Assembly: GCF_000383675.1 (NCBI RefSeq)
Contig: NZ_KB911820.1
Span: forward strand, 992,001-1,056,000
Length of the DNA: 64,000 bases
Origin: Terracoccus sp. 273MFTsu3.1
Lineage (GTDB): Bacteria; Actinomycetota; Actinomycetes; Actinomycetales; Dermatophilaceae
Direction of reading: 5' to 3'
The position numbers were made by a program, and so were the translations under genes. The first letter of the stretch is position 1; each line of letters opens with the position of its first letter. The notes below the pieces were generated by a model. It did no database searches and was not told the origin of the DNA. It saw only the letters and a list, made by a program, of their open reading frames with translations. This document shows positions 8,769 to 17,423 of this stretch, piece after piece.

Positions 8769-9551
8769 GTGGTGACGCGGGCACCACGGCGGCGCACCGC
8801 CACGACCCCTCGGTCCGCTGTGGCCGCCGCGGCGCTGGCCGCCACGCTGCTCGGCGCCTGCACCACGGAGAGCCCGGACCCCTCTGGCCGCAGTGCCACG
8901 TCGACGACGGGGCCGGCGCAGCCCGATCCGGGCATGACGTTCATCGAGGCCGCCCCGCGGTGCACCACGACGAGGCCGCTCACCGGCAGGGGCCGCGTCC
9001 CCCTCGACGCCGTCTTCCCCGGCGCCGAGACGAGCGCGTTCTCCGCCCCCAAGGAGGCGGTGCCGGGGCCCGACGCCGCCGACCGGACGCGGTGTCCCGG
9101 CGAGCTGCCCTCCCGGCCGCAGTGCGACGCCCTCGTGCCGTGGACCGGCCTGCTCGCGGACGCGTTCGTCCCGGCGAGCGGGGTGCGGCGCCTCGTCGAG
9201 GGCTACCTCCTGACGATGCCGAAGCAGGCCGGCAACCAGGCCCCACCGGAGAGCTCGGCCGGCACGAAGGTCGTCACCTTCAGCCTCGTCGACCTCGCCG
9301 CGGGTGACCCGCGAGGCCTCGTCGCCTACCTCGACGCGGCGTTCACGACCTGCGCGAAGGCGTCGCCGAGCCGCGTGGCCGGTGTCGCCGCCCGCATCGG
9401 GACGGTCCCCTCGGAGTACGGCGCCGGGTCGGCCGAGGTGGTCCTCCTCCGCCGCGGACCCCACCTCGTGTGGGCCACGCTCGACGGCAGCGGGTGGCAT
9501 CCGGGGGAGCAGCAGAAGGCCCTCGCGGTGCTCGTCGCGCGCCTCCTCTGA
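8769..9551 (+). CDS. Putative lipoprotein of unknown function
   Basis: I do not recognise a family. The 260-residue product starts with an arginine-rich n-region and a hydrophobic stretch (AVAAAALAATLLGAC), with a lipobox LGAC at about residue 31. The mature protein should therefore be a membrane-anchored lipoprotein on the outer face. The following segment is rich in Ser, Thr, Pro and Asp, typical of a linker. The rest is a globular domain ending VLVARLL, with cysteines at TRCPGELPSRPQC that may pair. Two adjacent GTG codons (8769, 8772) could start translation. It lies between the GNAT gene and fba without an obvious functional link. Confidence 0.7.
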   Translation: MVTRAPRRRTATTPRSAVAAAALAATLLGACTTESPDPSGRSATSTTGPAQPDPGMTFIEAAPRCTTTRPLTGRGRVPLDAVFPGAETSAFSAPKEAVPGPDAADRTRCPGELPSRPQCDALVPWTGLLADAFVPASGVRRLVEGYLLTMPKQAGNQAPPESSAGTKVVTFSLVDLAAGDPRGLVAYLDAAFTTCAKASPSRVAGVAARIGTVPSEYGAGSAEVVLLRRGPHLVWATLDGSGWHPGEQQKALAVLVARLL

Positions 9552-9653
9552 GCGGGCGCTCACCGGTGGGTGGTCACCCGTGGGCACGCAGCGGCATACG
9601 TGGCAGGATTCACGGCGGATCGTGAACCCGCTCACCAGACAGCAGGAGTAGCA

Positions 9654-10682
9654 ATGCCCATCGCCACCCCCGAGGTGTATGCCGACATGCTCGACCGCGC
9701 GAAGGCCGGCTCCTTCGCGTACCCCGCCATCAACGTCTCGAGCTCGCAGACGCTGAACGCCGCGCTCAAGGGCTTCGCCGACGCCGGCTCCGACGGCATC
9801 ATCCAGGTCTCGACGGGTGGGGCCGACTACCTCTCCGGCCCGAGCATCAAGAACATGGTGAGCGGCTCGCTGGCCTTCGCGGCCTACGCGCACGAGGTGG
9901 CCAAGAACTACCCCGTCAACATCGCGCTGCACACCGACCACTGCCCCAAGGACAAGCTCGACACCTTCGTGCGCCCGCTCCTCGCGGCGAGCACCGAGCG
10001 CGTCCAGGCCGGCGGCACGCCGTGGTTCCAGTCGCACATGTGGGACGGCTCGGCCGTGCCCCTCGACGAGAACCTCCAGATCGCCCAAGAGCTGCTCGCG
10101 CTCGCCAAGGCCGCGCACGTCATCCTCGAGATCGAGGTCGGTGTCGTCGGCGGCGAGGAGGACGGCGTCGAGGGGGCCATCGACGACAAGCTCTACTCGA
10201 CCCCCGAGGACGCGATCGCGACGATCAAGGCCCTCGGCTCCGGTGAGAACGGCCGCTACCTCACGGCCCTCACCTTCGGCAACGTCCACGGCGTCTACAA
10301 GCCGGGCAACGTCAAGCTGCGCCCCGAGATCCTCCTGCAGGCCCAGCACGCCGCCGCCAAGGAGCTCGGTCTCTCCGACGACGCGCGCCCCTTCGACCTC
10401 GTCTTCCACGGCGGCTCGGGCTCGCTGCCCGAGGAGATCTCGGCCGCCGTCGACAACGGCGTCATCAAGATGAACGTCGACACCGACACGCAGTACGCCT
10501 TCACGCGCGACATCGCCGGTTGGATGATCGGCAACTACGCCGGCGTGCTCAAGATCGACGGCGAGGTCGGCAACAAGAAGCAGTACGACCCCCGCGCCTG
10601 GGGCAAGTCGGCCGAGGAGGCCATGGCCAAGCGCGTCGTCGAGGCCTGTGACGCCCTGCGCTCGGCGGGGACGCACCAGTGA
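9654..10682 (+). CDS. fba: Class II fructose-bisphosphate aldolase
   Basis: This 342-residue enzyme interconverts fructose 1,6-bisphosphate with dihydroxyacetone phosphate and glyceraldehyde 3-phosphate in glycolysis and gluconeogenesis. It shows the class II zinc and substrate motifs: HTDHCPKDKLDTFVRP, EIEVGVVGGEEDGVE, FGNVHGVYKPGNVKLRP, VFHGGSGS and IKMNVDTDTQYAF. Length and motif order fit the Escherichia coli FbaA type. AGGAG sits six bases before ATG 9654, so this start is firm. The following DUF3151 gene overlaps its stop by four bases, indicating translational coupling. Confidence 0.97.
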   Translation: MPIATPEVYADMLDRAKAGSFAYPAINVSSSQTLNAALKGFADAGSDGIIQVSTGGADYLSGPSIKNMVSGSLAFAAYAHEVAKNYPVNIALHTDHCPKDKLDTFVRPLLAASTERVQAGGTPWFQSHMWDGSAVPLDENLQIAQELLALAKAAHVILEIEVGVVGGEEDGVEGAIDDKLYSTPEDAIATIKALGSGENGRYLTALTFGNVHGVYKPGNVKLRPEILLQAQHAAAKELGLSDDARPFDLVFHGGSGSLPEEISAAVDNGVIKMNVDTDTQYAFTRDIAGWMIGNYAGVLKIDGEVGNKKQYDPRAWGKSAEEAMAKRVVEACDALRSAGTHQ

Positions 10683-11086
10683 GCGACAACCTGCTCGGCA
10701 TCCCCGAGACCCGGCTCGCCGTCGACCCGGCCGCCGAGAAGCTCGACGCCGGGGTCGACCCGGTGCAGGTCGCGGCGACCCACCCCGCGAGCTCGCTCGC
10801 GTGGGCCGTCCTCGCCGAGGACGCGCTCGCCGACGGTGACCGCGACGTCGAGGCGTACGCGTACGCCCGCACCGGCTACCACCGGGCGCTCGACTCGCTG
10901 CGCAAGTCCGGCTGGCGGGGGCAGGGTCCGGTGCCGTGGTCGCACGAGCCCAACCGCGGCTTCCTGCGGGCGCTCGCGGCGCTCGCCCGGGCGGCCCGCG
11001 CCATCGGCGAGAGCGACGAGGAGGCGCGCTGCACGCAGTTCCTGCGCGACAGCTCGGCCGAGGCGGCGCGCGAGCTCGGTCTCTGA
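10679..11086 (+). CDS. DUF3151 family protein
   Basis: This 135-residue protein of unknown function is common in actinobacteria directly after the class II aldolase gene. Recognisable segments are DNLLGIPETRL at the N-terminus and RTGYHRALDSLRKSGWRGQG followed by WSHEPNRGFLRAL in the middle. The protein is predicted to be soluble, alpha-helical and probably cytoplasmic. The GTG start overlaps the aldolase stop (GTGA), so its expression is tied to fba. I know of no established biochemical role; the conserved pairing with aldolase is the main clue. Confidence 0.88.
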   Translation: MSDNLLGIPETRLAVDPAAEKLDAGVDPVQVAATHPASSLAWAVLAEDALADGDRDVEAYAYARTGYHRALDSLRKSGWRGQGPVPWSHEPNRGFLRALAALARAARAIGESDEEARCTQFLRDSSAEAARELGL

Positions 11087-11111
11087 CCGGCCCGACCGGG
11101 CACCCCACCGC

Positions 11112-11915
11112 ATGACGCTCTTCTGCTCCGACGTCGACGGCACGCTCCTCGACCACCGACGCACGCTGTCCTCCCGCACCGTGGCCGCCATCCGGGCGGT
11201 GCGGGAGGCCGGGCACACGTTCGTGCTCTGTTCGTCCCGCATGCCGGCGTCGCTGGAGGGTCTCGAGCGGCTCTGCGGCGTCGAGCCCACCCCGCTCATC
11301 GCGTACAACGGCGGGCTCGTGCTGCGTGCCGACCGCTCGGTCGTCACTGACGTCGCGATCACCCCCGACGACGCGAGGGCCACGTATGCCGTGTGCGAGC
11401 GGCTCGCGCTCCACGCGAGCTTCTTCGCCGGGGACGACTGGTACGCCTGGGGTCCCGACGAGTGGACCGAGCGCGAGGCGACGATCACCGCTGTCGACCC
11501 GAGTTCGCGGTCGGCGCACGACTACGTCTCGAGCGGTCGCGTCGACGGGCAGCCGCCGCACAAGGTCATGGCGATGGGCGACCCGGGGCTCGTCGACGAG
11601 CTCGAGGCGGCGCTGGCCGGCCGGGCGGGCCTCGTGAGCTACCGGTCCAAGGACACCTACCTCGAGATCGCCAACGCCACTTGCTCCAAGGGGGACGGGC
11701 TGCGCGCCCTCGCCGGCGAGCTCGGGATCGACGTCGCCGACACGGTCTTCTTCGGCGACAACCACAACGACGTCTCGGCCTTCGCCGTGGCGGGCACTGC
11801 GGTCGCGGTCGCCAACGCCGTCGACCCGGCCCTCGACGCGGCCACGGTCGTGACGGGCCACCACCGCGAGGACGGCGTCGCCGCCTACCTCGAGGACTGG
11901 CTCGCGAGCCACTGA
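11112..11915 (+). CDS. HAD superfamily hydrolase, Cof/YbiV type
   Basis: This 267-residue cytoplasmic phosphatase belongs to the class IIB haloacid dehalogenase group. The catalytic motif SDVDGTLLDHRR opens the protein (nucleophile Asp about residue 6), with LCSSRMPASLE as motif II, SKGDGLRAL providing the motif III lysine, and VFFGDNHNDVSAFAVAG as motif IV. A C2B-type cap lies between. Members dephosphorylate sugar phosphates or related small phosphates; this one's substrate is unknown. It follows the DUF3151 gene by 25 bases and may belong to the same transcript as fba. Confidence 0.9.
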   Translation: MTLFCSDVDGTLLDHRRTLSSRTVAAIRAVREAGHTFVLCSSRMPASLEGLERLCGVEPTPLIAYNGGLVLRADRSVVTDVAITPDDARATYAVCERLALHASFFAGDDWYAWGPDEWTEREATITAVDPSSRSAHDYVSSGRVDGQPPHKVMAMGDPGLVDELEAALAGRAGLVSYRSKDTYLEIANATCSKGDGLRALAGELGIDVADTVFFGDNHNDVSAFAVAGTAVAVANAVDPALDAATVVTGHHREDGVAAYLEDWLASH

Positions 11916-11959
11916 CCGGCGGGGAGCGGGCGGCGTCCGTCGCACCGGTCTCGAACCGA

Positions 11960-13312
<1,353 letters not shown>

Positions 13313-13371
13313 CGCGGTCGCGCGGTCGCACGCACACGGCATACGAAAGCCTCTGTAACTGAAGGAAACCC

Positions 13372-15150
13372 ATGACTGAAGAGGTCACCCCGCTCGACTG
13401 GGTCACGCGTCTGGCCGACGACGTGATCGCCGAGGCGCAGGAGCGCAACCCCGGCGAGACCATCGTCTGCGCGTCGGGCATCAGCCCGTCCGGGCCGATC
13501 CACCTCGGCAACTTCCGCGAGCTCATCACCCCGCACCTCGTCGCCGACGAGATCAAGCGGCGCGGGATCGACTGCGAGCACATCCTCAGCTGGGACGACT
13601 TCGACCGCTTCCGTCGCGTGCCGAAGAACCTTGCGGGAGTGGATGACTCGTGGGAGCAGTACATCGGTATGCCGCTGACCTCCGTGCCGCCGCCCGCCGG
13701 TTCGGCGCACGTGAGCTGGGCCGACCACTTCAAGGCGCCGCTCATCGAGGCCATGGTGGCCACGGGCATCGAGGTGCGCCAGATCAGCCAGACCGAGCAG
13801 TACCGTGCCGGTGTCTACCGCGACCAGGTGCTGCTCGCGATGCGTGAGCGCTTCGCCATCGACAAGGTGCTCGACCAGTACCGCACGCTCGAGGCCGTCG
13901 AGGCCGCACGCCAGAAGTCCAGCGGCAAGGGCAAGGGCCAGCAGCAGCAGAAGGCGGCCAAGCTGACCGAGGAGCAGGCGGCCGCCGCGACGGAGGCCGA
14001 GCGCGGCTCGGGCGCGGCGTCCGAGGACGACGGCAGCGAGGGCAAGGCAGGCTACTACCCGTTCAAGCCCTTCTGCTCCTCGTGCGGCACCGACTTCACG
14101 ACCGTCACGGCCTACGACGACGACAGCCACGAGCTGACCTACGACTGCACGAGGTGCGGGCACACCGAGACCGTCGACCTCGACACCTTCACGAACGGCA
14201 AGCTCGTGTGGAAGGTCGACTGGCCGATGCGCTGGGGGCACGAGCACGTGCTGTTCGAGCCGTCGGGTGTCGACCACCAGAGCCCGGGCAGCAGCTTCGT
14301 CGTCGGCAAGGACCTCGCCCCGATCTTCGGCTGGGAGCGCCCGGTCGGCCCGATGTACGCGTTCGTCGGCATCGCGGGCATGGCCAAGATGAGCTCGAGC
14401 AAGGGCGGTGTGCCGATCCCCACCGACGCGCTCGAGGTCATGGAGGCGCCGGTGCTGCGGTGGCTCTATGCCCGACGCCGGCCCAACCAGAGCTTCGACG
14501 TCGCGTTCGGACCCGAGCTGCAGCGCCTCTACGACGAGTGGGATGCGTTGGGCCGCAAGGTCGCCGACGGTTCGGCGCAGGCCGGTGACCTCGCCGCGCA
14601 CCTGCGTGCCACGTCCACAGCCGCAGGGCCGCTGCCGACGACGCCGCGCCCGATGCCCTTCCGCACCATCGCGTCGGTCATCGACGTGACGCAGGGCGAC
14701 GAGGAGCAGGCCGTGCGCATCCTCAGCGAGCTCGAGCCCCACAACCCGGTGGCGTCCACCGACGACCTGCGGCCCCGGCTCGACTGCGCCGAGCGCTGGA
14801 TGCTCGGCTACGTGCCCGCGGAGGACCGCACCATCGTGCGCACCGAGCCTGACGCCGAGCTGCTCGGCAGCCTCGACGAGCAGCAGCAGGAGTCGCTGCG
14901 GCTGCTCGCCGAGGGTCTCGACGAGCACTGGTCCCTCGACGGCCTGACGCACCTCGTCTACGGCGTCCCGAAGATCCAGCGCGGCATCGACCCCGAGGCG
15001 AAGGTCAAGGACCCGGAGCTGTCGGCCGCCCAGCGCGCCTTCTTCGTCCTCGTCTACCGACTGCTGGTGTCGAAGGACACCGGCCCGCGCCTGCCGACGC
15101 TGCTGCTGGCCGTCGGCGCCGACCGCGTCCGCACCCTCGTCGGCCACTGA
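13372..15150 (+). CDS. lysS: Lysyl-tRNA synthetase, class I (archaeal type)
   Basis: This 592-residue enzyme charges tRNA-Lys. It is the class I form, not the usual bacterial class II form: it has the HIGH-type signature SPSGPIHLGN (about residue 40) and the KMSKS-type loop KMSSSKG (about residue 338). A zinc-knuckle pair CSSCG...CTRCG lies at about residues 233-262. Between about residues 180 and 225 there is a low-complexity insertion rich in Gln, Lys, Ala and Glu (SSGKGKGQQQQKAA), absent from compact homologues I know. GAAGGAAA precedes ATG 13372. A strong hairpin follows the stop. Confidence 0.95.
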   Translation: MTEEVTPLDWVTRLADDVIAEAQERNPGETIVCASGISPSGPIHLGNFRELITPHLVADEIKRRGIDCEHILSWDDFDRFRRVPKNLAGVDDSWEQYIGMPLTSVPPPAGSAHVSWADHFKAPLIEAMVATGIEVRQISQTEQYRAGVYRDQVLLAMRERFAIDKVLDQYRTLEAVEAARQKSSGKGKGQQQQKAAKLTEEQAAAATEAERGSGAASEDDGSEGKAGYYPFKPFCSSCGTDFTTVTAYDDDSHELTYDCTRCGHTETVDLDTFTNGKLVWKVDWPMRWGHEHVLFEPSGVDHQSPGSSFVVGKDLAPIFGWERPVGPMYAFVGIAGMAKMSSSKGGVPIPTDALEVMEAPVLRWLYARRRPNQSFDVAFGPELQRLYDEWDALGRKVADGSAQAGDLAAHLRATSTAAGPLPTTPRPMPFRTIASVIDVTQGDEEQAVRILSELEPHNPVASTDDLRPRLDCAERWMLGYVPAEDRTIVRTEPDAELLGSLDEQQQESLRLLAEGLDEHWSLDGLTHLVYGVPKIQRGIDPEAKVKDPELSAAQRAFFVLVYRLLVSKDTGPRLPTLLLAVGADRVRTLVGH

Positions 15151-15176
15151 GCCACCGGCACACCCCCTCGACGGGG

Positions 15177-15208
15177 AAGGCCCCGACCACGTCTGTGGTC
15201 GGGGCCTT
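15177..15208. terminator. Strong hairpin terminator between lysS and the M4 protease gene
   Basis: AAGGCCCCGACCAC (15177-15190) and GTGGTCGGGGCCTT (15195-15208) form a perfect 14-base-pair stem with a GTCT loop. It lies 26 bases after the lysS stop and 48 bases after the stop of the convergent protease gene, so it can serve both. Confidence 0.85.
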
Positions 15209-15256
15209 CGCACGTCTGCCGCTGGTCGACCCTCGCAGGTCGGCGAGCGGTCCTGG

Positions 15257-16834
15257 TCAGCTGACGCCCACGGCGGACCATGCGGCGGCGGTGGCGGCGT
15301 ACTGGGTGCTGCCGGCGCCGTAGAGGTCGGTCGCGGCCGAGAGCATGCCGGCGCGGGCACCGGCGTAGTTCGTCGACGAGGTCCAGTAGGTCGTCAGGGC
15401 GCGGTACCAGATCGCGGCCGCGGCGTCGCGGCCGATGCCGGTCACCGTGCTGCCGTTGCACGTCGGGCTGTTGTAGCTGACGCCGTTGAGCGTCTTCGCC
15501 CCGCTGCCCTCGGACAGCAGGTAGAAGAGGTGGTTGCCCACGCCCGACGAGTAGTGGACGTCGAGAGTGCCGACCCGCTTGCTCCAGCAGTCAGCGGACG
15601 CGCCGTCCTTGCTCGGCTTGTCCATGTAGCGCAGCGGGCCCGCTCCGTTCTTGGCGAAGCGCTCACCGATGAGGTAGTCGCCCGGGTCGCCGCTCGTGTT
15701 GGCGGTGAACTCGACCATCGTGCCCATGACGTCGGACGTCGACTCGTTGAGGCCGCCGGACTCGCGCGCGTACGTCAGCCCTGCCGTCGCCGAGGTGACG
15801 CCGTGGCTCATCTCGTGGCCGGCGACGTCGAGCGAGACGAGCGGACCGTAGCTGACGCCGTCACCGTCGCCGTAGCGCATGCAGAAGCACGTGTCGCTCC
15901 ACGAGGCGTTGACCCAGCCGGTGCCGACGTGGACGAGGCTGCGGGCGCCCTTGCCGTCGTTCTTGATGCCGTTGCGGCCGAAGGTGTTCTTGTAGAAGTC
16001 CCAGGTGGCGCCGACGCCGAAGTCCGCGTCGACCGCGGCGGTCTGCCGGTTCGTGTTGGAGCCGGCGGTGCCCCAGACGTTGTCGGCGTCGGTGAAGAGC
16101 GTGCCCGTGGTCGAGGTCGTCGACCCGTTGTTGCCGTCCTCGGTGCGGGCGCCGCCGCGGGTGGCGTCGATCATCTGCCACTGGCCGCCTGACGGGGTGG
16201 TCTGCACGGTCACGGTGCCGAGGTAGAGGCTGTTGCCCGTGCCGGCGTCGTTGACCTCCGTGGCCCAGTGGTCGACGACGGAGCCGGAGCGCGCATCGAC
16301 GAAGACGACCGTGCCGGCCGGCTCCCCGTGCGCGCCGACCCCGTCGACCTGTGTCTTCCAGACCAGGCGGGCCGGGCCGCCCATCGCGTAGACGGCGAGG
16401 GAGGGCCTGCTGCTGCTGACGCTGAAGTCGACGGTGCGGGCGGCGGTGGCGGCGGCGGTCGCCGGAGCGACGGTGGGAGTGGTGGACGCGACCCGGACGG
16501 ACGTGGAGGCCGCGTTGGCGCCCTTCCACGTGCCGGCCTTGTCGGTGTGGACGACGAGATCGCCACCGACGACGGGCAGGCCCTTGAACGTGCGGTCGAA
16601 GCGGACGTGCGTCGTGCCGTCCTTGTCGGTCGCGACGCTGCGGGACGTGAGGCCCTGGTCCTGGTCGAGGCCGAAGGCCGAACCGTGGGCCCTCGCGGCG
16701 GCGACGGCCCGGTCCTGGCCGGCTCCCGAGGTGGACTGGGTGGCTGCCTGCGCGCCGCTCGTGGCGATCGTCGCAAGGGCGGTGGCGGCGATCGCTGCGG
16801 TGGCGACCGACGTCGTGATGAAGCTCTTCTTCAA
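15257..16834 (-). CDS. Secreted M4 family zinc metalloprotease (thermolysin-like neutral protease)
   Basis: The 525-residue precursor begins with a Sec signal peptide (KKSFITTSVATAAIAATA, cleavage likely after SGAQA). An FTP/PepSY-type propeptide follows, with TFKGLPVVGGDLVVHTDKAG near residue 85. The catalytic domain has the zinc motif VAGHEMSHGVT at about residue 338 and the third ligand in GGLNESTSDVMG about 25 residues later. The C-terminal M4 domain follows and the protein ends AAWSAVGVS. A TTG start at 16834 is chosen because AGGAG lies six bases upstream and Lys-Lys-Ser-Phe starts a normal signal peptide; longer in-frame readings disrupt it. The upstream 590 bp is non-coding. Confidence 0.93.
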   Translation of the reverse strand: MKKSFITTSVATAAIAATALATIATSGAQAATQSTSGAGQDRAVAAARAHGSAFGLDQDQGLTSRSVATDKDGTTHVRFDRTFKGLPVVGGDLVVHTDKAGTWKGANAASTSVRVASTTPTVAPATAAATAARTVDFSVSSSRPSLAVYAMGGPARLVWKTQVDGVGAHGEPAGTVVFVDARSGSVVDHWATEVNDAGTGNSLYLGTVTVQTTPSGGQWQMIDATRGGARTEDGNNGSTTSTTGTLFTDADNVWGTAGSNTNRQTAAVDADFGVGATWDFYKNTFGRNGIKNDGKGARSLVHVGTGWVNASWSDTCFCMRYGDGDGVSYGPLVSLDVAGHEMSHGVTSATAGLTYARESGGLNESTSDVMGTMVEFTANTSGDPGDYLIGERFAKNGAGPLRYMDKPSKDGASADCWSKRVGTLDVHYSSGVGNHLFYLLSEGSGAKTLNGVSYNSPTCNGSTVTGIGRDAAAAIWYRALTTYWTSSTNYAGARAGMLSAATDLYGAGSTQYAATAAAWSAVGVS

Positions 16835-17423
16835 GGCGTACTCCTGGCTACCGAGGTGCCCCCGAGGGCGGTCGGATGACCGTTCCGCCACATTTGTCGG
16901 TTTGCGGGCGTGACGCCAGAGAGCAGGGTCATTGTTTGCCGCTGCTTGAACAAGAAATGAACCGGGCCGAGGGCTGTTCCCAGACTTCTCTCAGGAAGTG
17001 GGCGAGACGGCCGGACGAGCCCGGACATGGAAGCGGGCGAGGGGCGAGATGCAGGGGGGTTGCATCTCGTCCCTCGCCCGGTGCGTCGTCCACATTGGGG
17101 GCGGGACTTCGCCGAACGCCAAGGGCCTCAGGGGGGAGGAGGCGGCGGGGAGGGTAGGTTCGCGCGCCTTGACGTTGAAGCAATCATCCCCCCGGGCGGG
17201 GGCACAGTCGACGGTTCGCGGAATCCTTGAACAAGTCTTTACCTAAAGGAAAATCGGCCGGACGAGCCTTCCTGCGCCCGGGCGAGGCTGCCGGTCCACA
17301 TTGGGCGACGGTGCGTCGTGCAGACGGCGAAGTCTGCGCCGAACGGCCCCGAGATCAGGACGAACCGATCACGCCGAAACGTCCCGAAGGCCGGAGTGCG
17401 GGGCCCGCGACGGCCCTGCACGG
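16835..17423. other. Non-coding region with a diverged internal duplication
   Basis: This gap separates the M4 protease start from the helD stop. I see no convincing gene. It contains two ordered, direct, diverged copies of the same set of blocks. CTTGAACAAG occurs at 16945-16954 and 17226-17235. CGGCCGGACGAGCC occurs at 17008-17021 and 17255-17268. GTCCACATTGGG occurs at 17088-17099 and 17294-17305, each followed by a GCCGAACG-like block. The sequence is somewhat less GC-rich around the CTTGAACAAG boxes. On the minus strand a TTGTTC-N17-GACCCT pair overlapping the first box could be the protease promoter. Function unknown. Confidence 0.6.
17034..17080. terminator. Long perfect-type hairpin (20-bp stem, G6T loop)
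   Basis: CGGGCGAGGGGCGAGATGCA (17034-17053) pairs with 17061-17080 with a single mismatch around a GGGGGGT loop. It lies about 340 bases downstream of the helD stop on the minus strand and about 200 bases upstream of the protease start. It may terminate helD read-through or be a structured RNA element. Confidence 0.55.

Noticed and set aside
17034-17080. Riboswitch or transposon end
   Set aside because: It is a simple hairpin without a multi-branched aptamer pattern, transposase gene or target-site duplication.
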